Assembly (NCBI GenBank): GCA_900696615.1
Contig: CAADGS010000146.1
Location: 1-43,889 of the forward strand
DNA length: 43,889 nucleotides
DNA from: an uncultured beta proteobacterium
GTDB lineage: Bacteria; Pseudomonadota; Gammaproteobacteria; Burkholderiales; Nitrosomonadaceae
Direction of reading: 5' to 3'
The stretch's first letter is position 1; every line of letters starts with the position of its first letter. A program made the position numbers and the translations under genes. Shown one piece after another: positions 27,720-37,402 of the stretch. Below the pieces are notes generated by a model. The model searched no databases. It saw only the letters and a list, made by a program, of their open reading frames with translations, and was not told the origin of the DNA.

Positions 27720-28832
27720 CTAGTTAGAATTCCACCCAGTTTGATACGGAGAAATATCAAGCGGTTGTGGAACATTAATTATCTCATTCACTACAATTTC
27801 AGCACTAGCAGGCGCCATAGTTACACCATAACGGAAGTGGCCGCAGTTTATGTACAGATTGCGAATATTTGGATGCCTGCCAATGGTTGGTATATTATCT
27901 GGTGAACCAGGGCGTAATCCCGACCAATGCTGAATGAGGGTCATTCCTTCCAGTTCGGGCATAATATTCTGAGCACCCTCTAACAAATAATTACGTGCAG
28001 AAACTGTAACTTGCTTATTAAATCCAACATCTTCAAGTGTACTACCGATGAGCAAATGACCGTCTTGACGCGGAATGATATATAAATCATTTCGTACCAG
28101 AATCTTGCGAATAGGAGGTTTAGCAAATTTAAATAACAGCATTTGCCCTTTTATTGGTCTAATATTCAATTTGAGAGCATGAGTTCCTAATATTTTACTG
28201 CTCCAAGCACCAGTGCAAACAATATAATGATCAGCAATAAATTCTCCGCATGAAGAAGTTATGGATTGAGTTTGCCAATTCGAAGCTTTTATTTGATTAA
28301 CCCTGCAATTTTCTATGATTTCCCCACCCAATTGCACGATTCGCTTTTTTAATGCTTGTAATAATCTAGGGTTACGTACTTGAGCAACATCTGGCAAGAA
28401 CAAGGTTTGGTTGCGTGTTTTTTTGTTAGTATTTTCGATGTAAGTTTCTTCTATATGACAACTTACGTTAGAAACGATGTGTTGCCTGACATTAATACCA
28501 TGCTTTGCGCACCAGTTTATTGCAGTATCTCTATCAAAGGGCGGCAACATCAACATACCACATGTTTCATACTCAGAATCTATTCCAGTTGTTTTGTGTA
28601 AAGATGAAGTCCAAGCTGGAAACAGTTTTGTGCTGTAATTCGTTAACTGTATAACATCGTTCTTATAATTCCAGGGAAAAAGTGGAGACAGTATGCCGCC
28701 GCCTGCCCATGAAGATTCCTGCCCAATTTTATTGCGCTCCAGTATCGTAACCTTGGCACCTTGCAATAAAAGTCGTTCCGCTGTTGCTAGTCCAATAATC
28801 CCCGCCCCGATCACAATAACATCATGTTTCAT
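27720..28832 (-). CDS. thiO: Glycine oxidase ThiO
   Basis: This FAD-dependent amine oxidase of the DAO family oxidises glycine to iminoglycine for thiazole synthesis in thiamine formation. The FAD motif is VIVIGAGIIGLATAERLLLQGAKVTILE, SSWAGGGILSPLFPWNY follows near residues 41-57, and HWSGLRPGSPDNIPTIG near 305-321 is the C-terminal FAD motif. The 370-residue length fits ThiO. No thi gene or TPP riboswitch was found nearby, so the assignment over related D-amino acid oxidases rests on motif similarity. Confidence 0.87.
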   Translation of the reverse strand: MKHDVIVIGAGIIGLATAERLLLQGAKVTILERNKIGQESSWAGGGILSPLFPWNYKNDVIQLTNYSTKLFPAWTSSLHKTTGIDSEYETCGMLMLPPFDRDTAINWCAKHGINVRQHIVSNVSCHIEETYIENTNKKTRNQTLFLPDVAQVRNPRLLQALKKRIVQLGGEIIENCRVNQIKASNWQTQSITSSCGEFIADHYIVCTGAWSSKILGTHALKLNIRPIKGQMLLFKFAKPPIRKILVRNDLYIIPRQDGHLLIGSTLEDVGFNKQVTVSARNYLLEGAQNIMPELEGMTLIQHWSGLRPGSPDNIPTIGRHPNIRNLYINCGHFRYGVTMAPASAEIVVNEIINVPQPLDISPYQTGWNSN

Positions 28833-29063
28833 AATGAATTTAATATCTGACTTTATCTATAAAGTTTGGCATTACTTTACCGTAAAAACAAATTCTAACT
28901 CACACTTAATTAGTTGAGGATCCTAGCCGAATTAATATTTACACGTAATAAGATGGTGTACTGAAATTAAAGTTTGGTGAAATTACTGTCGCCGACATGA
29001 GGTTAGAACATTTATAAATCAATAATATGAATTTGAGCAGAAGAAAAATTCAATCGGTGTTTT

Positions 29064-29606
29064 ATGATTAAATCGTGGATATCTTATGAGTCAATACAGC
29101 AGAACGGTTTCACGTTGATTGAATTAGTTGTCACATTAAGTGTGGTAAGCATTTTGTTGTCAGTTGCAGCGCCAAGTTATCGCTCATTTGTTCAGGATAG
29201 TTTACTTTCAGCACAGAGTAACAGTTTTTATTCTGCATTAGCTTTAGCCAAAAGTGAGGCTATCAGGCGCAGTAGTTTTGCAACGATTTGTCCAAGCACA
29301 AGTGGCACAGGGTGTACTGGCGGAACAACATGGTCCAATGGTTGGCTTGTTTTTGCCGATGATAATGGTAACGGCGCAGTCGAAGCAGGTGAGCAAATTT
29401 TGCAAGTTAACGCTGCTTTGTCAGGTGGGAATACGATGAGATCAGCTGCACGAACCAGAGTCACATTTTCTGCAAGCGGGTTTTCATCGGGGTTCGCTGA
29501 TACTTTCTCGTTATGTGATAGTCGTGGATCACTCCATTCCAAGGTCATTGTTTTAAACAACCAAGGTCGTTTTCGTTCCGAAACCGGTACAGGAATATGC
29601 TCATGA
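29064..29606 (+). CDS. fimT: Minor type IV pseudopilin, FimT/GspH family
   Basis: The prepilin cleavage site is Gly15-Phe16 in QQNGFTLIELVV, with Glu at +5 and a hydrophobic helix of about 20 residues. The C-terminal domain contains CPSTSGTGCTGGTTWSNGWLVF, typical of FimT/FimU minor pilins. Length is 180 residues. It is the first gene of the fimT-pilV-pilW-pilX-pilY1-pilE block, whose products prime pilus assembly in the inner membrane. Its stop overlaps pilV (ATGA). The Shine-Dalgarno is weak. Confidence 0.93.
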   Translation: MIKSWISYESIQQNGFTLIELVVTLSVVSILLSVAAPSYRSFVQDSLLSAQSNSFYSALALAKSEAIRRSSFATICPSTSGTGCTGGTTWSNGWLVFADDNGNGAVEAGEQILQVNAALSGGNTMRSAARTRVTFSASGFSSGFADTFSLCDSRGSLHSKVIVLNNQGRFRSETGTGICS

Positions 29607-30109
29607 ATCGCAGAGTTTCTTTATTAAACCAGGTGTCATACCGTGGCTTTAGTTTGCTGGAAGTTTTAGTCACGATTCTTGTAGTGTCTTTTGGTTTGTT
29701 AGGAATGGCAGCATTAGTTGTATCAGGAGTGCGAAGCAACAATGTTGCCTATTATCGTTCTGTAGCAAGTAAACAAACAGAAGATATCGCCGACCGCATG
29801 CGCGCAAACATTGCTGGTGTGGCCGCTGGTGCATATGATGCACTAACCGAGAACATTCCAAGCAGTGTGGATTGTATGGCTAGCGTTTGTAGTGAACTAC
29901 AAATCGCAACATACGATCATGCTCAGTGGAATTCAGCTAATTCGCTTTTGTTACCAGAAGGTCGAGGATCTGTAATCGGTAATCTAGCAGCTGGTTACGC
30001 AATTACTGTGATGTGGACGGAAAAAGAAATGAATAATGAAGCTGATCCAAATTGTCCTGGAGGAACAGCAATAAATACGAGATGTTTTGTTACAAGATTT
30101 GCGCCTTAA
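29603..30109 (+). CDS. pilV: Type IV pilus modification protein PilV
   Basis: Minor pilin of 168 residues with prepilin motif RGFSLLEVLVTILVVSFGLLGMAAL (cleavage after Gly15, Glu20). The central MRANIAGV and the C-terminal VMWTEKE ending fit PilV. The ATG at 29603, inside the fimT stop and eight bases after AGGA, is preferred. An ATG at 29597 would add two residues. Four cysteines in the C-terminal half could form disulfides. PilV sits in the tip complex with PilW, PilX and PilY1. Confidence 0.93.
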   Translation: MNRRVSLLNQVSYRGFSLLEVLVTILVVSFGLLGMAALVVSGVRSNNVAYYRSVASKQTEDIADRMRANIAGVAAGAYDALTENIPSSVDCMASVCSELQIATYDHAQWNSANSLLLPEGRGSVIGNLAAGYAITVMWTEKEMNNEADPNCPGGTAINTRCFVTRFAP

Positions 30110-30119
30110 TAAATATTAT

Positions 30120-30911
30120 ATGACTCAGGAATACGACTTCAAATTCAATCAAGAAAATAAAGTAAATAAGTTGAAACTTCAGCTCGGATTTACTTTGGTT
30201 GAAATGATGATTGCAATGACGATAGGGCTTGTTTTACTCCTTGTTATCGGAACTATTTTTGCGAGTAGCCAACAGGTTTTTCGCGAACAGGAAGATAATG
30301 CGCGTTTACAAGAGAGTGGGCGTTATGCACTTGAGATTATTGGGCGAAATATTAAACAAGCAGGACATGTCGAAGTCCCTTTTACCGGTTTTAAAGTTGC
30401 TTTTACAGGCATGGCAATCAGCGGTACGAATGGTGATTCAGGTGTTGCCGATACGATTACTGTGCAATATGAGGGAGCACTTAATGACAATGATTGCGAA
30501 GGCACCGGAGTCACCATTGCGGGAAGAATTATTCAGAATCACTTTAATATCGATGCCGCCAACGCAGAATTGCAGTGTGCAGGTCAAATTTCAGATACTC
30601 CAACCGCACCCGGAACGCCACCAACAGGTCAAGTATTACTCAGTAATGTAGAAGATCTGCAGATTCTATATGGAATAGATACCGACGGTGATCAATCAGT
30701 TGATCAATACGTTGAATTACCAATCGACTGGGATCAGGTTATCACTGCTCGAGTTTGTGTTCTCGTGCGTTCAGACAAATCCAATATAGTTCCAGCTGGA
30801 AATTATTTGAATTGCAGTGGTGTAACGGTTGCTGTTCCTGTCGATAGAAGGCTGAGGCGTGCTTTTACTGCCACATTTAACCTTCGTAATCGCATTAATG
30901 GAACACCATGA
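30120..30911 (+). CDS. pilW: Type IV pilus assembly protein PilW
   Basis: Minor pilin of 263 residues. The prepilin motif is LGFTLVEMMIAMTIGLVLLLVIG with cleavage after Gly23. QDNARLQESGRYALEIIGRNIKQAGH near the helix end is a PilW hallmark. An ATG at 30087 is in frame but lies within pilV; I use the ATG at 30120 between the genes. Its stop overlaps pilX (ATGA). The leader peptide of 23 residues is longer than usual and lysine-rich near the cleavage site. Confidence 0.92.
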   Translation: MTQEYDFKFNQENKVNKLKLQLGFTLVEMMIAMTIGLVLLLVIGTIFASSQQVFREQEDNARLQESGRYALEIIGRNIKQAGHVEVPFTGFKVAFTGMAISGTNGDSGVADTITVQYEGALNDNDCEGTGVTIAGRIIQNHFNIDAANAELQCAGQISDTPTAPGTPPTGQVLLSNVEDLQILYGIDTDGDQSVDQYVELPIDWDQVITARVCVLVRSDKSNIVPAGNYLNCSGVTVAVPVDRRLRRAFTATFNLRNRINGTP

Positions 30912-31486
30912 GCATACACTTACACACTAATTCTTATTATCGACAAAATGGTGTTGTATTTGTGACAGGTTTGATTTTTTTGTTGGCTCTGTCATTGTTA
31001 GGCATAACAGCTGCAAAAATGGCAACAATAGAAGAGAAAATGTCCGGAAATATGCGTGATCGCATGCTTGCAATGCAAGCAGCCGAAATGGGGTTGCGAT
31101 ATGCAGAGCAACATATTCGAGATAATGATCCTAGCACTAACTCTCCAAAATCAGTGGAAGGTTTGAGTGATTTCGATACAACTTGTACAGATGGGATGTG
31201 CTATTACGGTTCTGGTGCAAATGCACCAACTGTACCAGCATGGGAGACTTATTGTAATCCGACATGTCCCATTAGCTATGTTGAAGGCAACGTTTTTAGA
31301 GTTGACGGTATAGCTTATACAGCACCAGTTTTACCTGCGGGTGTGCCTGCACCTACCTATCTTATCGAAGGAATACAGAAAACTCCGCCAGGAAATATCT
31401 TGAGATATTACTATCGAATTACGATTCGAGCTCAAGGAGCGAAGCAGGGTACTGTGGTTTGGTTGCAAGAAGTTTTTAGACCGTGA
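30908..31486 (+). CDS. pilX: Type IV pilus assembly protein PilX
   Basis: This 192-residue protein has the PilX N terminus: RQNGVVFVTGLIFLLALSLLGITAAKMATIEEKMSGNMRDR. It lacks the canonical FTLIEL, as is usual for PilX and GspK-like minor pilins. AMQAAEMGLRYAEQHI follows. Six cysteines cluster between about residues 92 and 119. It starts within the pilW stop and lies 31 bases before pilY1. Confidence 0.92.
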   Translation: MSIHLHTNSYYRQNGVVFVTGLIFLLALSLLGITAAKMATIEEKMSGNMRDRMLAMQAAEMGLRYAEQHIRDNDPSTNSPKSVEGLSDFDTTCTDGMCYYGSGANAPTVPAWETYCNPTCPISYVEGNVFRVDGIAYTAPVLPAGVPAPTYLIEGIQKTPPGNILRYYYRITIRAQGAKQGTVVWLQEVFRP

Positions 31487-31517
31487 GTATTTGAAATACT
31501 GTTGAGGAAGTAAGATC

Positions 31518-34500
31518 ATGAAAAGATTGCTTTTATCTAGCTTGTCATTATTTAGAAAAATATCTGGCTTTTCATTAGCTATTTTAATAAGTAATGTTTA
31601 TGCGCTTCCACCCCTATCCAATACTCCCTTATTTTTGGGAGGAAACATTTCTCCAAATGTGATGTTTACACTTGATGATTCGGGCTCAATGCACTTTGAA
31701 ATCATGCCGGAAGAGCTGATTCGAAAAGACGCGCGTTTCATGTTTCCCCGCGCTAGCGGTGTGTATGGAGGTGCTGACTACAATAACTATGTTGTCGATT
31801 TTGATCCTACCAGCAAATATGCAACTTCTTTACGTTCCAGCCATGTCAACAAAATTTATTACAATCCGACGCTAAGATATCTTCCATGGAGTAATTCTGA
31901 TGGGTCCCTAATGAATAATGCCGATCCAACGTGTGCATACCATAATCCCATGAATACTGGGGCCGGGTGTCGCAATCTAACAAGCAATAATTCAAAGAAG
32001 GTTTATTGGCTAGAGAAAAGTGGTAATTTGGATGAAGAGACAAAAACCTTTTATCCTGCGGTTTATTTCCAATACAACGGTGGCGATATCAATAATGCCG
32101 GCAGCTATACGCAAGTCGAAATCAAATCAACGACTTCGACCTATACGGGTGGGCCTGATCGGTCCGACTGTACGGCGGCACCAACATGTACATATAACGA
32201 AGAAATTCAGAATTTTGCCAATTGGTATACGTATTATCGTTCGCGGATATTATTGGCACGTGCAGGTGTTGGTCGAGCATTTGCAGCACAAGGGAATACC
32301 ATGCGTGTCGGCTTCGCAGCTATTAATAAAGACTCGACTACTGTTGACGGTGTAGCGACTACAGTTGTTAAAAGTGGTGTAAGGCAATTTACCGGTACCG
32401 ATAGAACCAATTTTTTTACAAATTTGTATGAACATGATATCCCAGCAGCAGGAACACCATTACGGCAAGCACTGATCGCAGTTGGTGAATACTTCAAGAG
32501 AACGGACGATAAAGGACCGTGGGGACAAACACCGGGTTCGACCGGGGGGACACAGCATGAGTGTCGGCAAAATTATAATATTTTGATGACTGATGGTTAC
32601 TGGACGGAAGGCTCTATATCGGGTCTTGACAACTCTGACAACCAGTCAGGTTCTAGTATTACCAATCATTCTTCACCACCAACTCCGGGAACTTATAGCT
32701 ATACACCAACTCTTCCTTATTCAGATGCATATAGTGATACGTTGGCAGACGCTGCAATGCAGTATTGGAAAAATGATTTGCGTACCGATCTGCCAAATAA
32801 AGTACCAACCAACCCTCACGATCCTGCTTTCTGGCAACATTTGGTCAATTTCACAGTGGGCTTAGGCGTTACCGGTACAATGACAACGCTGCCATCTGCA
32901 GGGCAATCTTGGCCTGATCCAACAACAAGCGATGCTGCAAAAATAGACGACTTGTGGCATGCTGCAGTAAATAGTCGTGGTGACTTTTTTAGTGCCGCTG
33001 ATCCCACTGCTTTCACCAATGCTTTATCGAATGCACTTAAAGCAATAGTTGCACGAACAGGTTCAGCTTCTGCTGTGGCTGCCAACTCAAATTCATTAAT
33101 GACCAATGGGCGTATTTATCAAGCTAAGTTTAATAGTGGTGATTGGAGTGGACAGTTATTATCCATTCCTATTAGTGCTTCGGGGATATTGGGTACTACT
33201 GAATGGAATGCTGGAGAAGTTTCATTAGCATCGACGAATGTTATGCCAAATTCTCGAGTAATTATCACTAAAGGTAGTAGCGACGGAGTTTCATTTGAAT
33301 ATGCGAATTTAACTTCTGATCAGAAAGCTTTTCTCAATAAAAATGCTAATGGTACTTCAGATAATTGTGGTCCAGAAAGAGTTGCCTTCTTACGTGGAGA
33401 TTCAATCCGAGAAAGTTCCAGCGGAACATTTACATGTGCCAGCACTTCTTCAGCAAACAATTTTCGTGTCCGTTCTATTAGTAAATTGGGAGACATCGTC
33501 AATTCAGGACCGCTTTATGTTGGTAGACCAAGCGCTGGTTTCTCAGATGTCGATTATCCGGGTTACAAATCCTTTAAGAACAGCTACAAAGATCGAATGC
33601 CCATGGTATATGTCGGTTCCAATGACGGTATGCTACATGGATTTAACGCATGTATAACCGGCATAACTCCGGGATGTACAACTGCAGATGCTGGAAAAGA
33701 ACTATTAGTTTATATTCCGAACGCTGTTTATGAAAATCTGAGTAGACTATCCGATAAGGATTATAATACTAATCACCGATATTTCGTTGATGGCTCACCA
33801 ATGGCGGCTGATGTTTACTTCAACTCAACCGCAAGTTGGAAAAGTATACTCGTGGGCAGTTTAAATGGTGGAGGTCAAGGATATTTCGCATTAAATATTA
33901 CTAATCCAACTGATACATCTAAATCAGCGCCAACTTTTTCTGCAGCAAATGCCGCAAGTTTGTTGTTATGGGAATTCACCAGCGCGGATGATGCAGATAT
34001 GGGCTATAGCCATAATCTTCCACAAATTAATTCTTTTACCGGTCAGGTAAATCAAATTATCAAAATGGAAAATAATAAATGGGCGGTGATTGTTGGCAAT
34101 GGCTATAACAGTTCGGCAGGCAAGGCTGTACTCTATATATTATTTATTGAATCTGGAGAAGATGGAGTCTGGACGGTAGGAACCGATTATATTAAGTTAA
34201 TCGCTGATGCAAGTACAGGCAACGGTCTTTCAACGCCCACGCCTTTTGATACTAACGGCAATGGGAAAGCAGATGTAATCTATGCAGGGGATATCAAAGG
34301 CAATTTATGGAAGTTTGATGTTAGCTCTTCCGATCCCGCTAATTGGAATGTCGCTATTGGAGGTTTACCTTTGTTTGTTTCGGGTCCGTTAAAACCCATA
34401 ATTGCTCCTCCTGCCATAAGCTTTCATCCTAATGGTGGTCAATTAATTCTATTTGGAACAGGGAAATATTTAGAGACCGCTGATACCACAGATACTAACA

Positions 34501-35030
34501 CTCAATCCATCTACGGAATTTGGGATAATAATACTACAGCGTCAATAACAGTTGGTATGCTTGTTCAACAGGTAATAACTAATGGTACGGTGAGAACAGC
34601 AACTCAAAATTTAGTGCCATACTCAAACACTATCAAAGGTTGGTACGCAAATCTTCCTCTCAGTGGTGAAAGATTAACGGGGGTACCAAGCTTAGAAGAC
34701 GGTATTTTAGTATTTACAAGCATTGTTCCCTCTGCATCCCCTTGTGATTTTGGCGGCAGAGGATTTGTAAATGCACTTGACTTCTTAACAGGAGGAATGC
34801 TTCCTTTTGTAGCATTTGATATAAATCGCAATTGGGTTCTTTCGATTGACGATGGTTTATCAGCAGGTATCGAAATTGGATTTTCTGTGGGTGGTGTAAC
34901 TCGAATACGAGGTCAGTCGGACGACAGATTAATAGCCTCGACAGCTGATGGCACATTGGTGCAGACAACTACAGCTAAAGGAGCCGCTGGTTTACGGGGC
35001 AGGATTACATGGCGAGAATTTGTACAATAA
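31518..35030 (+). CDS. pilY1: Type IV pilus tip protein PilY1
   Basis: This 1170-residue exported protein starts with a signal peptide ending near VYALP. A von Willebrand-like region carries the MIDAS sequence FTLDDSGSM (Asp53, Ser55, Ser57). The C-terminal half is the PilY1 beta-propeller (MPMVYVGSNDGMLHGFNA near residue 695 onward). It has an EF-hand-like calcium loop DTNGNGKADVIYAGDIKGNLWKFD at about 911-934, matching the calcium site that controls twitching in Pseudomonas. GAGGAAG lies upstream of the start. It probably caps the pilus tip and mediates adhesion or surface sensing. The segment between the two ends is poorly conserved. Confidence 0.94.
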   Translation: MKRLLLSSLSLFRKISGFSLAILISNVYALPPLSNTPLFLGGNISPNVMFTLDDSGSMHFEIMPEELIRKDARFMFPRASGVYGGADYNNYVVDFDPTSKYATSLRSSHVNKIYYNPTLRYLPWSNSDGSLMNNADPTCAYHNPMNTGAGCRNLTSNNSKKVYWLEKSGNLDEETKTFYPAVYFQYNGGDINNAGSYTQVEIKSTTSTYTGGPDRSDCTAAPTCTYNEEIQNFANWYTYYRSRILLARAGVGRAFAAQGNTMRVGFAAINKDSTTVDGVATTVVKSGVRQFTGTDRTNFFTNLYEHDIPAAGTPLRQALIAVGEYFKRTDDKGPWGQTPGSTGGTQHECRQNYNILMTDGYWTEGSISGLDNSDNQSGSSITNHSSPPTPGTYSYTPTLPYSDAYSDTLADAAMQYWKNDLRTDLPNKVPTNPHDPAFWQHLVNFTVGLGVTGTMTTLPSAGQSWPDPTTSDAAKIDDLWHAAVNSRGDFFSAADPTAFTNALSNALKAIVARTGSASAVAANSNSLMTNGRIYQAKFNSGDWSGQLLSIPISASGILGTTEWNAGEVSLASTNVMPNSRVIITKGSSDGVSFEYANLTSDQKAFLNKNANGTSDNCGPERVAFLRGDSIRESSSGTFTCASTSSANNFRVRSISKLGDIVNSGPLYVGRPSAGFSDVDYPGYKSFKNSYKDRMPMVYVGSNDGMLHGFNACITGITPGCTTADAGKELLVYIPNAVYENLSRLSDKDYNTNHRYFVDGSPMAADVYFNSTASWKSILVGSLNGGGQGYFALNITNPTDTSKSAPTFSAANAASLLLWEFTSADDADMGYSHNLPQINSFTGQVNQIIKMENNKWAVIVGNGYNSSAGKAVLYILFIESGEDGVWTVGTDYIKLIADASTGNGLSTPTPFDTNGNGKADVIYAGDIKGNLWKFDVSSSDPANWNVAIGGLPLFVSGPLKPIIAPPAISFHPNGGQLILFGTGKYLETADTTDTNTQSIYGIWDNNTTASITVGMLVQQVITNGTVRTATQNLVPYSNTIKGWYANLPLSGERLTGVPSLEDGILVFTSIVPSASPCDFGGRGFVNALDFLTGGMLPFVAFDINRNWVLSIDDGLSAGIEIGFSVGGVTRIRGQSDDRLIASTADGTLVQTTTAKGAAGLRGRITWREFVQ

Positions 35031-35050
35031 AATAAAAGGAAAATCGGGAG

Positions 35051-35464
35051 ATGAAGATTGCCACTTATTTATATAACTCAAAGGGTTTCACCCTAATTGA
35101 GTTGATGATCTCGGTCGCTATCATTGGAATCATTGCTGCAGTTGCTTTTCCGTCATATCAAGATCATGTGCGAAGATCCAATCGCACAGTAGTAAAGGGA
35201 TTATTGTATGAAAATGCACAACTTATGGAGCGATTTTATACTCAAAATAACCAATATACAGGCGCTATATTATCTATCACACAATCTCCAAAGACAGGTA
35301 CTGCTCAATACAATCTTTCACTTCAAGCCGTAGCAAATAATACATTCACACTTCAAGCGGTACCTACAGGATCAATGACAGGTGACTCATGCGGTACTCT
35401 TACGCTTACAAATACCGGTGTTCAAGGGGCAGACGGAAGTGTTGCTGAATGCTGGAACCCTTAA
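35051..35464 (+). CDS. pilE: Type IV pilin PilE-like
   Basis: Pilin of 137 residues with the motif [34 protein letters not shown], cleaved after Gly12, Glu17 being the +5 glutamate. Two cysteines near the C terminus (DSCGTL and AECWNP) should form the D-region disulfide loop. As the last gene of the block it is a minor pilin by position, like PilE in Pseudomonas, rather than the major PilA. It follows pilY1 by 20 bases. Confidence 0.93.
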   Translation: MKIATYLYNSKGFTLIELMISVAIIGIIAAVAFPSYQDHVRRSNRTVVKGLLYENAQLMERFYTQNNQYTGAILSITQSPKTGTAQYNLSLQAVANNTFTLQAVPTGSMTGDSCGTLTLTNTGVQGADGSVAECWNP

Positions 35465-35491
35465 TCTATTGGTGTGCATAAATGGCAAGAC

Positions 35492-36199
35492 TCATTCTCG
35501 AATTTCCTGTTCAATCTGATCAGCCGTTACATGGCGCACGTCTTTACCTTTTACCATGTAAACAACATATTCGGACATGTTTTTAGCGTGATCCCCTATA
35601 CGTTCAATTGCCTTGGCAACAAATACAATTTCAAGACAGGTTGAAATTTTCCTTGGATCTTCCATCATGAATGTAATCAATTGACGTAAGATAGAGCGAA
35701 ACTCTTCATCTACAAGATCGTCTTGCCGAACAATTTGTGCGGCTGCATTTAAATCTAGTCGAGCAAAGGAATCGAGCGCTTTATGCAGCATATCTATAGC
35801 GATGTTAGCAACATGTTTTATTTCATTAAAACGTGGTATGTGCATCCGGTCTGATGCATAAATCAACTTAGCCATTCGAGCAATCTTTGCAGCTTCGTCG
35901 CCAATACGTTCCAAATCAGTAATTGTTTTAATTACCATCATTATCAAACGTAGATCGCTTGCAGTGGGTTGCCGACGAGCAATAATTTGATTGCAGATTT
36001 CATCGATAGAAACTTCCATCGCATTGACACGATGATCGCGCGTAACAACTTGATCAATCAACTCTTCATTGCCACTGGTAAGGGCCTCAATTGCATACTC
36101 GATTTGTTCCTCAACAAATCCACCCATTTGCAATACGCGTGTACGGACTTCTTCAAGATCAGCGTCAAATTGCTTGGAAATGTGTTCTTTATTTGCCAT
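35492..36199 (-). CDS. phoU: Phosphate signalling regulator PhoU
   Basis: Two PhoU helical-bundle domains in 235 residues: KQFDADLEEVRTRVLQMGGF starts the first, and TDLERIGDEAAKIARM and KAIERIGDHAKNMSEYVVYMVKG give the paired metal-binding signature ERIGDxAxxI. PhoU links the Pst phosphate transporter to PhoR signalling. No pst or phoBR genes are in the window, so this copy is separate from them. It is convergent with pilE. Confidence 0.95.
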   Translation of the reverse strand: MANKEHISKQFDADLEEVRTRVLQMGGFVEEQIEYAIEALTSGNEELIDQVVTRDHRVNAMEVSIDEICNQIIARRQPTASDLRLIMMVIKTITDLERIGDEAAKIARMAKLIYASDRMHIPRFNEIKHVANIAIDMLHKALDSFARLDLNAAAQIVRQDDLVDEEFRSILRQLITFMMEDPRKISTCLEIVFVAKAIERIGDHAKNMSEYVVYMVKGKDVRHVTADQIEQEIRE

Positions 36200-36262
36200 A
36201 GTCGAATAAATTATCTGAATCGGAAAATGCGCACTGAATGAAGATCATCATTAATAGCATGA

Positions 36263-36928
36263 TTACATAGCAATTGTTCGTATACCATTACCTGTGCCCA
36301 GTAGCAATATATTAGCTGGTCGTCTTGCAAAAAGACCATTTGTAACTATCCCGGTAATTTGATTAAGCTTTGCTTCTAACTCTACCGGATTCATAATTTG
36401 TAAACCATGCACATCAAGAATGACGTTTCCGTTGTCAGTAGTAAAGTCCTGTCGCAAGGCCGGATGTCCACCCAGCAACACAATTTCACGCGCAACATAA
36501 CTACGTGCCATCGGAATAACTTCAATTGGAAGCGGGAAATTGCCCAGAATGTTAACCAATTTACTCTGATCGGCTATACAGATAAATTTTCGTGCTACTG
36601 CAGCCACAATTTTTTCACGCGTCAAGGCACCACCCCCACCTTTGATCATATGCAAATTTTCCGTAATCTCATCTGCACCATCAACATACACGGGAAGATC
36701 AGCAATATTATTAAGATCGTGAACTTCGATACCATGATCCTTGAGTCGTTGCGCAGTGGCATCAGAACTGGCCACAGCACCTTCTATTTTTTGTTTGATT
36801 TTGGCTAATTCATCAATAAAATAATTGGCCGTAGATCCTGTACCTACTCCCACAATGCACCCTACTGGAATGTATTCGACTGCTGCTGCAGCAGCAGCAG
36901 CACGTTTTTGTTCATCTTGTGTCATCAT
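36263..36928 (-). CDS. rpiA: Ribose-5-phosphate isomerase A
   Basis: RpiA interconverts ribose 5-phosphate and ribulose 5-phosphate in the pentose phosphate and Calvin pathways. Present are [53 protein letters not shown] and the C-terminal [13 protein letters not shown] start at the ATG at 36928 (MMTQDEQKR), matching the MTQDE start of E. coli RpiA. A TTG at 36943 would only extend it. A run of seven alanines follows at residues 11-17, encoded by a CTG/CAG palindrome. Length is 221 residues. Confidence 0.96.
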   Translation of the reverse strand: MMTQDEQKRAAAAAAAVEYIPVGCIVGVGTGSTANYFIDELAKIKQKIEGAVASSDATAQRLKDHGIEVHDLNNIADLPVYVDGADEITENLHMIKGGGGALTREKIVAAVARKFICIADQSKLVNILGNFPLPIEVIPMARSYVAREIVLLGGHPALRQDFTTDNGNVILDVHGLQIMNPVELEAKLNQITGIVTNGLFARRPANILLLGTGNGIRTIAM

Positions 36929-36985
36929 GATCTTTGCTAACAATAAAATTTAATATCATTTATCAGGATAGCGTTATCTGTCAAA

Positions 36986-37363
36986 TTAAACAACGTTTTC
37001 AGTATCAGGCCTGCACACTGCAATGCGGTGAATCAAACCGTCCGCAGTAAAGTAAATACGTTCTAATCCATGCCGATTAATACGTTTCCCGCAAGAAGAA
37101 TCCACGCCGGTCATGTTAAACATGAATTCCACACCATTATTATCAATATTTCGATACTCCGCCACCTCCCAATGAGCATCAGGAAAGCGACTGAAGAAAC
37201 TGGTCATCATAGCGTGAATGGCATCAATGCCTTGATACTCGCCGAAGTAGACAGAGTGGTAAGTCGCATTAGTGGAAAATAGCAGTCTTATGCACGCTAA
37301 ATTATGATTATTGGATAATAAAACATAGTGTTTTGCCAATTCAATTGCTTTTTCGTTGTTCAT
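36986..37363 (-). CDS. NTF2-like / SnoaL-like protein
   Basis: A 125-residue protein with the alpha-plus-beta cone fold expected for SnoaL-like nuclear transport factor 2 family members: an N-terminal helix (EKAIELAKHYVLLSNNHNLAC), YHSVYFGEYQGIDAIHAMM, and a C-terminal sheet with GLERIYFTADGLIHRIAVCRP. These folds serve many enzymes and binding proteins, and no function can be assigned. It lies 57 bases upstream of rpiA on the same strand. Confidence 0.75.
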   Translation of the reverse strand: MNNEKAIELAKHYVLLSNNHNLACIRLLFSTNATYHSVYFGEYQGIDAIHAMMTSFFSRFPDAHWEVAEYRNIDNNGVEFMFNMTGVDSSCGKRINRHGLERIYFTADGLIHRIAVCRPDTENVV

Positions 37364-37402
37364 CTTTCCTCTGATTAAAAACCAACTATGCTGTGCAGCA
37401 TA

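Noticed and set aside
28833-29063. Possible TPP riboswitch in front of thiO
   Set aside because: No CUGAGA or other THI-box core on the minus strand; only AT-rich spacer between thiO and fimT.
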